Positions 17,036-26,812 of a stretch of DNA of 64,000 nucleotides are shown piece by piece (positions within the stretch are counted from its first letter, which is position 1; the number at the start of each line of letters is the position of its first letter). The notes beneath the pieces are model-generated. The model was not told the DNA's origin and made no database searches. It saw only the letters and a program-made list of their open reading frames with translations. The position numbers and the translations under genes were made by a program. Source of the stretch: an uncultured Prevotellaceae bacterium (GTDB lineage: Bacteria; Bacteroidota; Bacteroidia; Bacteroidales; Bacteroidaceae). The stretch spans positions 1 to 64,000 of the forward strand of contig CAMKSE010000018.1 of NCBI GenBank assembly GCA_946415365.1. The letters run 5' to 3'.

Positions 17036-17748
17036 TGTTGCATTGTATGAGATTACTCTTGACAATAATACTGTTTGTGTGCGCATTGGGTGCAAGGGCT
17101 CAAGAGCAAGTAAAGCATATCAAGCCCACGGCCATCCACCAGATGCCGAAGATCAGCGTCGAGGAGTATGAGAGCTCAATAGAGGAGCTGGAAATCGCTG
17201 AGGATGTGAGTGCCGAGAAACAGGAAAGAGCTGGCGACCTGACTGTGTATACTGATCTGTATAGCGGATTCTGTAGTTGGTATTGTGGTGGCGAGATCCT
17301 GTCAGTGAAGGCTTCGAGTTGCCTGAAACCTCAGGGCAGGTTCAATTACAAGGCTGATAATGCCCAAGACTTTAATCACAGAAGCGTATGGGTGGAAGGT
17401 GCTGACGGTCAGGGCATCGGTGAATGGCTGGAGTATGAGTTCCCAGGACGGTGTCCACGTATCACTACGGTGAATATCCTGAACGGCCATGTGAAAAGCG
17501 ACAAGGCCTGGCGGGAGAATTCGAGGGTAAAGACTCTCCAGATGTATTACATGGGCAAGCCATATGCCATTCTGGAATTGGAGAACAGCCGAACCCTGCA
17601 GTGTTTCGATGTGGGTGTGTTAGGCCCACACGATGAAAAGGCTCCGAACTGGACACTCAGATTCGAGATACTGGAAGTCTATCCTGGAGAGAAATATACT
17701 GATACGGTTATCTCAGAACTCTACTTCGACGGTATTGATGTCCACTGA
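17035..17748 (+). CDS. Secreted protein with NADase-type glycan-binding (discoidin-like) domain
   Basis: 237 residues; the ATG at 17035 overlaps the adhesin stop (TAATG), and an ATG at 17047 starts the cleaner signal peptide MRLLLTIILFVCALGARAQ. Residues about 70-235 match the NADase-type glycan-binding / discoidin-like fold: SSCLKPQG, WVEGADGQGIGEWLEYEF, a GHVKS turn and NSRVKTLQM. Such domains bind sugars and have no catalytic role. Translational coupling to the adhesin suggests both proteins are made together, perhaps acting on the same glycan-bearing surface. Confidence 0.7.
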   Translation: MLHCMRLLLTIILFVCALGARAQEQVKHIKPTAIHQMPKISVEEYESSIEELEIAEDVSAEKQERAGDLTVYTDLYSGFCSWYCGGEILSVKASSCLKPQGRFNYKADNAQDFNHRSVWVEGADGQGIGEWLEYEFPGRCPRITTVNILNGHVKSDKAWRENSRVKTLQMYYMGKPYAILELENSRTLQCFDVGVLGPHDEKAPNWTLRFEILEVYPGEKYTDTVISELYFDGIDVH

Positions 17749-17756
17749 GAGAGTAA

Positions 17757-19247
<1,491 letters not shown>

Positions 19248-19283
19248 TGGCCGAGGGGGCGTAGCAAAGCTCTTTGGCTGGTA

Positions 19284-19577
19284 TCATGTCCAAAACTCCT
19301 TTTCGCCCGTATATTCCATGACTCCCTGGCATTTCGGACAGGTTTTCATATCCCAGATACGGATATTATCGCTACCACACTGCAAACAGAGGCGGCCAAC
19401 TTCGCTCCTGTAAGATGGGGCTACGTCTGCAATGATACCACCTACAACGATGTTCTGGATGGTCTTGCAGTCTGGGCATGACATGGCTGTAATCTGTTGA
19501 CGGAACAAACCACGTCCCTCATACATTTCGGCATCATAGCCGCAGTCTTTACAACGATATCTCAGTTTCCATGCCAT
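19284..19577 (-). CDS. Small zinc-ribbon protein
   Basis: 97 residues with three CxxC-type pairs (YRCKDCGYD, MSCPDCKT, LCLQCGSD) and a fourth, TCPKCQG, enough for two zinc ribbons. No signal peptide. The family is not recognised beyond the ribbons; such proteins usually bind nucleic acid or protein partners. It is a single gene facing the esterase gene and transcribed from the box at 19598-19605. Confidence 0.75.
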   Translation of the reverse strand: MAWKLRYRCKDCGYDAEMYEGRGLFRQQITAMSCPDCKTIQNIVVGGIIADVAPSYRSEVGRLCLQCGSDNIRIWDMKTCPKCQGVMEYTGEKEFWT

Positions 19578-19597
19578 ATAGTTACAAAATTTATTTG

Positions 19598-19605
19598 CAA
19601 AGATA
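19598..19605 (-). promoter_or_regulatory. -7 box for the zinc-ribbon gene
   Basis: The minus strand reads TATCTTTG, about 20 bases before the ATG at 19577. No clear -33 box. Confidence 0.55.
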
Positions 19606-19702
19606 GTGAGAATTGAGAAATAATTGCTACATTTGCACCAAATATTCAGATACTTTACGAAACATTATATTGATTGGGTAGGTAATTTTGAAGCAAACGA
19701 AT

Positions 19703-20689
19703 ATGAAAAGAACAATTCTCGCAACCATTACACTGTTGCTGGCTATCACGTTGCAAGCACAAATGCGCGTGTCTAACCGTATGTATAACCCAGACCCAGC
19801 TCCTGTGGTATCGGGTGACCGACTCTATGTGTTCACAGGGCACGACCTGGATACGGCGACCTACTTCCGCATGCCAGACTGGCAACTGTTTTCCACTACC
19901 GATATGGAGCATTGGACAGATCACGGTGTAGTATTGAGCACCGCCAACTTCAAGTGGGCTAAGCAAGGCGACAATGCTTGGGCCTCACAAGCCATAGAGC
20001 GTAATGGTAAGTGGTATTGGTATGTGGCTGCAGAGGACACCACCAAACATCTGCATGGCATCGGCGTGGCCGTTGCCGACCGTCCGGAAGAACCTTGGGC
20101 TGACCCCATCGGAAAACCGCTCATCCCTGGTGACTGGGGCTTCATCGACCCCACGGTGTTCATCGACGACGATGGACAAGCTTGGCTCTTTTGGGGCAAC
20201 AACGGCTGCTGGTATGCCAAGTTGAATGAGGACATGATCAGTATCGACAAGAGCTTCGCCAATAACGGCATCTGCGACATGCGCCCCATGCTGGACGACG
20301 AGGCACAGTTTGGCCCCAAATGTTTGAAGATGGACTACCAGCTCCACAAGAAGGTGATGAAGACCGGCTTTGAGGAAGCTCCTTGGATCTATAAGATTGG
20401 CGATACCTACTTCTTGGAGTATGCCGCAGGCGGCGTGCCTGAGCATTGGGCTTACTCGACATCGAAGAGCATCCACGGCCCGTGGCACTACGAGGGGCGC
20501 ATTACCGACGAGTCGCCAGGCTCGTTTACCATCCACGGCGGCACCATAGATTTCAAGGGAAAGTCGTACCTGTTCTATCACGACGGTATCCCATCTGGTG
20601 GTAACGGTTTCCGTCGCACCACCGCATATCGCGAGTTCCAGCGCATGAAGGATGGCCGCATCCCCAAGATAGACATCAAGGCGGAATAA
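19703..20689 (+). CDS. Glycoside hydrolase family 43 (arabinofuranosidase/xylosidase type)
   Basis: About 328 residues; the ATG at 19703 starts the signal peptide MKRTILATITLLLAITLQAQ. A five-bladed propeller is expected. Candidate catalytic acids are Asp31 in NPDPAP, the Asp in FIDPTVFIDDDG near 149, and the Glu in FEEAPWIY near 223, all at the places expected for GH43. Enzymes of this family act on arabinoxylan or other plant glycans in the periplasm or outside the cell. With the esterase (17769) and GH5 enzyme (53835) it points to plant polysaccharide use, although there is no SusC/SusD pair in the window. Confidence 0.88.
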   Translation: MKRTILATITLLLAITLQAQMRVSNRMYNPDPAPVVSGDRLYVFTGHDLDTATYFRMPDWQLFSTTDMEHWTDHGVVLSTANFKWAKQGDNAWASQAIERNGKWYWYVAAEDTTKHLHGIGVAVADRPEEPWADPIGKPLIPGDWGFIDPTVFIDDDGQAWLFWGNNGCWYAKLNEDMISIDKSFANNGICDMRPMLDDEAQFGPKCLKMDYQLHKKVMKTGFEEAPWIYKIGDTYFLEYAAGGVPEHWAYSTSKSIHGPWHYEGRITDESPGSFTIHGGTIDFKGKSYLFYHDGIPSGGNGFRRTTAYREFQRMKDGRIPKIDIKAE

Positions 20690-20692
20690 TCA

Positions 20693-20730
20693 TAATAGCC
20701 TCAGAAACTCCATTGTCTCTGAGGCTATTA
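20693..20730. terminator. Stem-loop between convergent genes
   Basis: Perfect 13-bp arms TAATAGCCTCAGA / TCTGAGGCTATTA with a 12-base loop between the GH43 stop and the stop of the leftward acyl-CoA ligase. T runs are short on both sides, so it may act as a weak bidirectional terminator. Confidence 0.65.
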
Positions 20731-20761
20731 ATCTGACTGGGGGCAACTTATATATGATTGC

Positions 20762-22423
20762 CTACTTATAAAGGTAGCGTTTGATAGAGCGTTTGGGCGT
20801 CTTCTCGAATTCTTCCTCGCGGATCTCAATCTCGGTGATTTTCTCGTATGCGGGAATCATCTCGTTCAAACCATTGCGGTTCTGCTCCATGACGTTGCGA
20901 ATGTCTTCGGCTGTGAACTTAAGGTTCTTGGCTTCATCGTAATCGGGATATACAAGGGCAACGAGTTTGTTGTTGCGTTGCACTACGATGCTTTCCACGA
21001 CGAGTGTCATTGAGTTGAGTTTATCTTCAATCTCCTCAGGATATATGTTCTGTCCGCTGGGGCCGAGGAGCATGTTTTTCGAGCGGCCGTTGATAAAGAC
21101 GTTGCCGTCGTAATCCATCGTGCCGAGGTCACCGGTGTGGTACCAACCGTCGCGGTCGATGGTTTCGCGAGTAGCCTCATCGTTCTTGTAGTATCCGAGC
21201 ATGACGTTAAGTCCGCGTGCAAGAATCTCGCCAGGCACATGGGCAGGGTCTGGAGAGTCAATCTTAACCTCCATGTGTAGTGCTGCGCGGCCGCAGGATC
21301 CTGGGGCAAAGGTTTGCCAGTCGCGGTAGCAGATAATGGGTGCGCATTCGGTGGCACCGTAGCCTACAGTATATGGGAATTCGATGCGCTTGAGGAACTG
21401 CTCGACTTCCTGGTTGAGTGCCGCACCGCCGATGATGACCTCGTAGAGTTGTCCTCCGAAGGCCTTGAGCACCTCCTTGCAGATCATCTCACGTACCTTC
21501 TTCGATATGACAGGCATCTGAAGGAGCAGACGCATCCGGTTGTTCTGTATCTTCGGGAATACTTTCTTCCGGATGATTTTCTCGATGATGAGGGGCACTG
21601 CGATAACGATGACAGGCTTAATCTCGGCGAGAGCTTGTGCGATGATGGCGGGTGAGGGTACGCGGTTGAGGTAGTAGACGTGGCAACCGTGAAGGAATTC
21701 GAATATGAACTCGAAGGCCATACCGTACATGTGGGCCATGGGGAGCATGGAGATTATACGGTCACCGCACTTGATGGTCTTGCCCAGAACGTCGCAGGCG
21801 AAGTCGTAGTTCGACCACAATGCACGATAGGGTAGCATAACTCCTTTAGAGAATCCTGTGGTGCCGCTGGTGTAGTTGATGAGAGCAAGCTCTTCAGGAC
21901 TCTGCTCGTTGTAGTAGCTGACATGCTCCTTACGGAAGTATTTGGGGAACTTCTTGCCGTATAGTTCGTTAAGGTGTTCTCGGGCGTAGGTGAGTTTGTC
22001 AGTACGGGAGACCATCAGCGAATAGTCGGGATTATTGATGATGCCCTCCAGTCGCGGCATCTGCAGCGGGTCAATGATGGTGGCTACATGGTCGCCGACG
22101 AAGAGCAGGCGAGCCTCTGAGTGGTTCACAATATTATGTATTTGTTCGGCATTGAACTCATGAAGGATGGGCACTGCTATGGCGCCATAGGTGAGCGTGG
22201 CGAGGAAAGCCACGGCCCACTGGCTGGAGTTGCGTCCACAGAGGGCAATCTTATCACCTTTCACGATGCCGCTGTTCTCGAAAAGAATATGCAACTTCTC
22301 GATCTTGCGGGCAACATCATGATACTGCAACGTCTGACCTTTGAAATCGGTCAATGCGTCGCGATCCCAATTATCGATGATGCTTTTTTGGATCAATGAG
22401 TTAAAACTAGGTATTTGTTCCAT
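20762..22423 (-). CDS. AMP-dependent acyl-CoA synthetase/ligase (copy 2)
   Basis: 553 residues of the ANL superfamily, most like long-chain fatty acid-CoA ligases. The nucleotide-binding P-loop-like motif NYTSGTTGFSKGV, the VGYGATECAP motif and the YHTGDLG motif are present, as is the C-terminal Lys in KTPKRSIKRYLY. It would activate a fatty or other carboxylic acid through an acyl-adenylate. It lies 15 bases downstream of a paralogue (22439-24094) of nearly the same length and order of motifs, a tandem duplication in one operon. Different substrate ranges for the two are likely but not determinable here. Confidence 0.9.
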   Translation of the reverse strand: MEQIPSFNSLIQKSIIDNWDRDALTDFKGQTLQYHDVARKIEKLHILFENSGIVKGDKIALCGRNSSQWAVAFLATLTYGAIAVPILHEFNAEQIHNIVNHSEARLLFVGDHVATIIDPLQMPRLEGIINNPDYSLMVSRTDKLTYAREHLNELYGKKFPKYFRKEHVSYYNEQSPEELALINYTSGTTGFSKGVMLPYRALWSNYDFACDVLGKTIKCGDRIISMLPMAHMYGMAFEFIFEFLHGCHVYYLNRVPSPAIIAQALAEIKPVIVIAVPLIIEKIIRKKVFPKIQNNRMRLLLQMPVISKKVREMICKEVLKAFGGQLYEVIIGGAALNQEVEQFLKRIEFPYTVGYGATECAPIICYRDWQTFAPGSCGRAALHMEVKIDSPDPAHVPGEILARGLNVMLGYYKNDEATRETIDRDGWYHTGDLGTMDYDGNVFINGRSKNMLLGPSGQNIYPEEIEDKLNSMTLVVESIVVQRNNKLVALVYPDYDEAKNLKFTAEDIRNVMEQNRNGLNEMIPAYEKITEIEIREEEFEKTPKRSIKRYLYK

Positions 22424-22438
22424 ATGTGGTTAGATTTT

Positions 22439-24094
22439 CTATTTCTGATATAAATAGCGTTTGATACTCTTCTTCGGCGTCTTGGCGAATTCCTCCTCGT
22501 GGAGTTCAATGGATGCGATGCGGCTGTAGACGGGAAGTTGGTTGTTGAGTTCCTGACGGTTCTGCTCCATAATGTCGGAGAGTTCCTCCTGACTGAAGTT
22601 CACGATCTCGTCCTTGTCGGGATACACAAGCGCTACGAGTTTGTCACCACGCTGCACAACGACGCTCTCGGAAACCATTGCCATCGAATTAAGTTTATCC
22701 TCAATTTCTTCTGGATAGACGTTTTGCCCATTGGCGCCAAGTAGCATGTTCTTGATGCGTCCGCGGATGAAAATGTGCCCAGTGGGAGCCATAGTGCCGA
22801 GGTCGCCGGTATGGTACCAACCTTTGTCATCGAGTACCTCGTGAGTAGCCTCCTCATTTTTGTAATATCCGAGCATAACGTTTGAGCCTCGGGTGACAAT
22901 CTCGCCGGGTATGTGCTCGGGGTCAGAGGATAGGATTTTAACCTCCATGCGGTCTACGGGAATGCCGCAACTGCCACCGAGGAAGATTCCATGGTTACAG
23001 TAGGAGATGAGCGGTGCACATTCGGTAGTGCCATAGCCCACTGTCACGGGGAAGTTTATGCTGAGAAGGAACTCCTCAACCTCCTTCGATAATGGTGCTC
23101 CACCTACAATAACTTCGTAAGCACGTCCTCCGAAAGCATTGTAAACCTCCTGACAGATGCGCTCTTTGACTTTCTTCGACACCACGGGCATCTGAAGTAG
23201 CAGGCGCATGCGGTTGTTCTGAATCTTTGGGAAGACCTTCTTACGGATAATCTTCTCTAAGATGAGTGGCACGGTGACGATAAGTGTTGGCTTAACCTCG
23301 GAGAAGGCTTGGGCAATGATGGCTGGTGACGGCAGTCGTGTGAGGAAGAACAGATGACAGCCGTTGCAAAAGCCGAAGAGAAATTCTACCGCCATACCAT
23401 ACATATGGGCCATGGGCAGGATACTGAGCATGTTGTCGCCGGACTTTACATATCGTCCTAGCACTCTCATAACAAACTCCACATTGCTCCAAATAGCGCG
23501 ATATGGTAGCATAACACCCTTGGAGAAACCTGTGGTACCGCTGGTATAATTAATTAGTGCCAGTTCGTTGGCCTCGTCCTGATGATATTTTACATGCTCC
23601 TTGCGGAAGGCCTTTGGATACTTACTGCCGAACATCATATTTAAATGTTCGCGTGCGTAAGTGATACTTTCCGAACGACTGATGAAGAGCGAGAAGTCTG
23701 GGATGTTGATGATGGCCTCAAGGTCGGGCATCGCCTCAGGTGAGATGGTTTTCACGGCATAATCGCCTATGAAGAGCAGTTTGGCGCCAGAATGGTTTAC
23801 AATATTGTGGATCTGTTCGCCATTGAACTCATGAAGAATTGGAACGGCGACGGCCCCATAGGTGAGGGTTGCCAGAAAACTGACAGCCCAATGGGCAGAG
23901 TTGCGTCCGCAGATGGCTATCTTGTCTCCCTTCTTAACTCCACTGTTCTCGAAAAGGATATGTATCTTCTCTATTTTGCGTGCTACATCGTGGAACTGGA
24001 GCGTAATGCCCTGGTAGTCAGTCAGAGCATCTTGATCCCAGTTTTCGGTGATGGCCTTTTGGATATAAGCATTGAAACTGCTAAATTGATCCAT
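22439..24094 (-). CDS. AMP-dependent acyl-CoA synthetase/ligase (copy 1)
   Basis: 551 residues from the ATG at 24094, chosen because the promoter lies at 24124-24155 and the paralogue also begins MxQxxSFN. It carries the same ANL motifs (NYTSGTTGFSKGV, VGYGTTECAP, YHTGDLG, KTPKKSIKRYLY). Promoter-proximal gene of the pair. The two proteins are clearly homologous along their full length. The promoter and leader contain a TTGCACAA inverted repeat that could bind a regulator. Confidence 0.9.
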   Translation of the reverse strand: MDQFSSFNAYIQKAITENWDQDALTDYQGITLQFHDVARKIEKIHILFENSGVKKGDKIAICGRNSAHWAVSFLATLTYGAVAVPILHEFNGEQIHNIVNHSGAKLLFIGDYAVKTISPEAMPDLEAIINIPDFSLFISRSESITYAREHLNMMFGSKYPKAFRKEHVKYHQDEANELALINYTSGTTGFSKGVMLPYRAIWSNVEFVMRVLGRYVKSGDNMLSILPMAHMYGMAVEFLFGFCNGCHLFFLTRLPSPAIIAQAFSEVKPTLIVTVPLILEKIIRKKVFPKIQNNRMRLLLQMPVVSKKVKERICQEVYNAFGGRAYEVIVGGAPLSKEVEEFLLSINFPVTVGYGTTECAPLISYCNHGIFLGGSCGIPVDRMEVKILSSDPEHIPGEIVTRGSNVMLGYYKNEEATHEVLDDKGWYHTGDLGTMAPTGHIFIRGRIKNMLLGANGQNVYPEEIEDKLNSMAMVSESVVVQRGDKLVALVYPDKDEIVNFSQEELSDIMEQNRQELNNQLPVYSRIASIELHEEEFAKTPKKSIKRYLYQK

Positions 24095-24099
24095 GAAAA

Positions 24100-24126
24100 T
24101 TGCACAATTTTTGAAATTTTGTGCAA
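24100..24126. promoter_or_regulatory. TTGCACAA inverted repeat in the ligase promoter region
   Basis: TTGCACAA (24100-24107) and TTGTGCAA (24119-24126), perfect 8-bp arms with an 11-base loop, the right arm overlapping the -7 box. A further TGTGCAA lies at 24161-24167. Position suggests an operator. Confidence 0.5.
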
Positions 24127-24155
24127 AGATACTGCTATTTCTGCACATTCGCAAA
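24124..24155 (-). promoter_or_regulatory. Promoter of the acyl-CoA ligase pair
   Basis: Minus strand TTTG (24155-24152), 20 bases, TATCTTTG (24131-24124). Leader about 25 nt to the ATG at 24094. Confidence 0.75.
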
Positions 24156-24189
24156 AAAAATGTGCAATTTTTTATGCTTTTTAACTTCC

Positions 24190-25437
24190 CTATTCGTATC
24201 TCATTGATTTGGCGGGATGGATATGAGATACGAGATAGCTTGGGGCAATGAGTACGAACACGCAGACGAGTAGTGTCACTAAGTCTATCAATAATATGAG
24301 TGGTAGGTTGAGTTCCATCGGTGCCTCACTGACGTAATACACTTGTGGGTCGAGGGTTACAAAGCCTGTGTACTGCTGCAGAAGCACTATCCCGATCCCC
24401 AGAATGTTACCCCATAACATGCCTTGGCCGATGATGAATACTGAGAACCAGAGGAAAGTCTTACGTATGGTTTTGTTTCGGGCGCCGAGGGCCTTGAGAA
24501 TACCAATCATCTGCGTCCGTTCGAGGATGATGATGAGCAGACCGCTAATCATCGTGAAACCTGCAACGCAGACCATAAGCACGAGGATGATCCACACGTT
24601 GATGTCGAGTAGTTCTAACCAGGTAAACACGTTAGGGTACAGGTCGTAAATAGTCTGGCTTAACATCATGTTTCCGTGACCGTCGGACATACGGTTAATA
24701 TGATCAACGAATGCGTTGGCAGTTTCGTCAAGATGGGTGAGGTCATTGACCGTCACTTCGATGCCGGAGCAGTGGTCGTCGTCCCATCCGTTCAGTCGGT
24801 TGGCGGCATAGATATCGGTGAAACATAATGTCTCGTCGAAGCGCGTCATGTTTGTCTGGTAAATGCCTGCAACGGTGTATTTACGGGTTTTCACGTTCTC
24901 GTCGCTGATAAAATAGGCAAACACCTTGTCGCCAGTCTTCAACTTCAGTTTGTCGGCAATCATCTTCGATAGCAGCAGTTCGTAACGGCTGGTGGAGTCG
25001 CTGAACTGCGGGATGTTGCCAGAGATGAGATTTTCCTGCAGGAACGTGTCATCGAAATCTGAGCCCACACCCTTGAACATGACGCCGAGGAAGTCGTCGT
25101 CGGTTTTCAGCAGTCCTTGGGAGTAGGTGAAGCGTTGCAGGTGTTTGGTGCCTGGCAATGAGAGCATGGCATTTCTCAGACTGTCGCTGAGAACGATGGT
25201 GTGGAGGTCACTGTCGCTGTACTTCATGATGTTGTACACCTGTATGTGCCCTCCGAAACCTGCTACCTTGTCACGGATGGTGTGCTTGAAGCCAAGCACG
25301 ACGCATACTGTGATAATCATCACCGCCAGACCTATTGCCACGCCGACAATAGCTATACGAATGGCAGGACGACTCACTTGTCGCTTGTCGCCTTTGTCGC
25401 TGTAGATTCTTCTGGCTATGAATAAAGGAAGGTTCAA
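24190..25437 (-). CDS. LolC/LolE-type ABC transporter permease
   Basis: 415 residues with an N-terminal membrane segment (about 27-50), a large periplasmic domain (MacB_PCD type) and three more membrane segments near 275-300, 325-350 and 370-400, the topology of LolC/E permeases. The family extracts lipoproteins from the inner membrane for sorting to the outer membrane. The segment MIGILKALGARNKTIRKTF is the typical coupling region. No ATPase gene lies beside it. It starts 26 bases after the aminotransferase stop and is probably cotranscribed with it. Confidence 0.88.
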   Translation of the reverse strand: MNLPLFIARRIYSDKGDKRQVSRPAIRIAIVGVAIGLAVMIITVCVVLGFKHTIRDKVAGFGGHIQVYNIMKYSDSDLHTIVLSDSLRNAMLSLPGTKHLQRFTYSQGLLKTDDDFLGVMFKGVGSDFDDTFLQENLISGNIPQFSDSTSRYELLLSKMIADKLKLKTGDKVFAYFISDENVKTRKYTVAGIYQTNMTRFDETLCFTDIYAANRLNGWDDDHCSGIEVTVNDLTHLDETANAFVDHINRMSDGHGNMMLSQTIYDLYPNVFTWLELLDINVWIILVLMVCVAGFTMISGLLIIILERTQMIGILKALGARNKTIRKTFLWFSVFIIGQGMLWGNILGIGIVLLQQYTGFVTLDPQVYYVSEAPMELNLPLILLIDLVTLLVCVFVLIAPSYLVSHIHPAKSMRYE

Positions 25438-25463
25438 GGACTTTGAACTTTTTAACTTGATGA

Positions 25464-26666
25464 TTACTCGTCCACTCTTCCGGGATAGGCTTCGAGAGCC
25501 TTGCGGAGGACGAAGAGGGCGCGCTCAAGGTCTTTTTTCTTCAACACATAGGCGATACGCACTTGGTTGATGCCTGCACCTGGGGTTGTATAGAATCCTG
25601 CGGCAGGGGCCATCATCACCGTTTCACCTTCGTAGTTGAATTCTGCCAGACACCAGCGGCAGAACTTCTCTGCATCGTCAACAGGCAGTTTCGCTACGGT
25701 GTAGAAGGCTCCCATGGGAATCGGGGAGTAGACGCCAGGGATGCGGTTCAGACCGTCGATTAGACACTTTCGCCGCTCCACATATTCGTCGTAGACGTCG
25801 CGGAGGTATTCCTCAGGCGTGTCGAGCGATGCCTCTGCCACGATTTGTCCTATGAGGGGAGGTGAGAGACGAGCCTGACAGAACTTCATCACGGCAGCCC
25901 TCACATCCTTGTTCTTTGTGATGAGTGCGCCAATACGGATGCCGCACTCAGAGTAACGCTTTGACACGGAGTCGATAAGAATCACATTCTGCTCAATGCC
26001 CTCCAAATGACAGGCGGAGATGTAGGGTGAACCTGTGTAGATGTATTCACGATAGACCTCGTCTGAGAAGAGGTACAGATCGTATTTCTTCACGAGGTCG
26101 CGTATCTGGTTCATCTCCCGACGGGTATAGAGATAGCCTGTGGGGTTATTAGGGTTGCAAATCATGATGGCCCGTGTGCGCTCATTGATAAGTTCCTCAA
26201 ACTTCTCCACTTTAGGCAGCGAGAATCCTTCTTCTATTGTTGTTGCGATGGTGCGGATCTTTGCGCCTGCAGAGATGGCAAAGGCCATGTAGTTGGCGTA
26301 GGCAGGTTCCGGCACGATAATCTCGTCGCCAGGATTCAGACAGGAGAGGAATGCAAAGAGCACGGCCTCAGAGCCGCCGGAGGTGATGATGATGTCATCA
26401 GCTGTGACGCTGATGTTGTACTTTGCGTAATAGTCCACCAGTTTCTCGCGATAGCTGAGATAACCCTGTGAGGGTGAGTACTCCAGTATGCTTCGGTCGA
26501 TCTGCTTCAGCGCGTCGAGTGCCACCTGGGGTGTCGGCAGGTCTGGCTGACCGATGTTCAGGTGATACACCTTCGTCCCCTTTTTCTTGGCAGCAGCAGC
26601 CAGAGGGGCGAGTTTTCTGATCGGTGACTCCGGCATTTCTATGCCGCGGACGGATATTTCAGGCAT
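25464..26666 (-). CDS. PLP-dependent aminotransferase, class I/II (aspartate aminotransferase-like)
   Basis: 400 residues of fold type I. Visible blocks: TSGGSEAV near the cofactor phosphate site, NPNNPTGYLY, the SDEVYREYIY Asp/Tyr block, and the Schiff-base Lys in DSVSKRYSECGIRIG, with a C-terminal VRIAYVLKKKDLERAL Arg. Full length. It would move amino groups between amino acids and 2-oxo acids; the exact substrate is not decided by these motifs. Leftward operon with the LolC/E-like permease. Confidence 0.9.
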   Translation of the reverse strand: MPEISVRGIEMPESPIRKLAPLAAAAKKKGTKVYHLNIGQPDLPTPQVALDALKQIDRSILEYSPSQGYLSYREKLVDYYAKYNISVTADDIIITSGGSEAVLFAFLSCLNPGDEIIVPEPAYANYMAFAISAGAKIRTIATTIEEGFSLPKVEKFEELINERTRAIMICNPNNPTGYLYTRREMNQIRDLVKKYDLYLFSDEVYREYIYTGSPYISACHLEGIEQNVILIDSVSKRYSECGIRIGALITKNKDVRAAVMKFCQARLSPPLIGQIVAEASLDTPEEYLRDVYDEYVERRKCLIDGLNRIPGVYSPIPMGAFYTVAKLPVDDAEKFCRWCLAEFNYEGETVMMAPAAGFYTTPGAGINQVRIAYVLKKKDLERALFVLRKALEAYPGRVDE

Positions 26667-26671
26667 CGTTC

Positions 26672-26698
26672 TGTAAACTGTAAACTATAAACTGTATA
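26672..26698. repeat. TAAACTRTAAACT-type repeat
   Basis: Three TAAACT-like units in a row upstream of the aminotransferase start. The same type occurs at 42464-42485 and 51854-51955. Confidence 0.6.
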
Positions 26699-26712
26699 CT
26701 TAAAAATCGGTG

Positions 26713-26720
26713 CAAAGGTA
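26713..26720 (-). promoter_or_regulatory. -7 box of the aminotransferase operon
   Basis: Minus strand TACCTTTG, about 47 bases before the ATG at 26666. The leader contains the TAAACT repeats. Confidence 0.55.
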
Positions 26721-26762
26721 CTAAATTTTTTTTAATTCGTGCTTTTTTTCAGATTTTATATG

Positions 26763-26770
26763 TACTTTTG
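26763..26770 (+). promoter_or_regulatory. -7 box of the pseudokinase operon
   Basis: TACTTTTG, 43 bases before the ATG at 26813; divergent from the aminotransferase box. No clear -33 element in the T-rich upstream DNA. Confidence 0.6.
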
Positions 26771-26812
26771 CATCAAAATCGTAAACGATATTAGATAATT
26801 GTCAGCAAAAAG

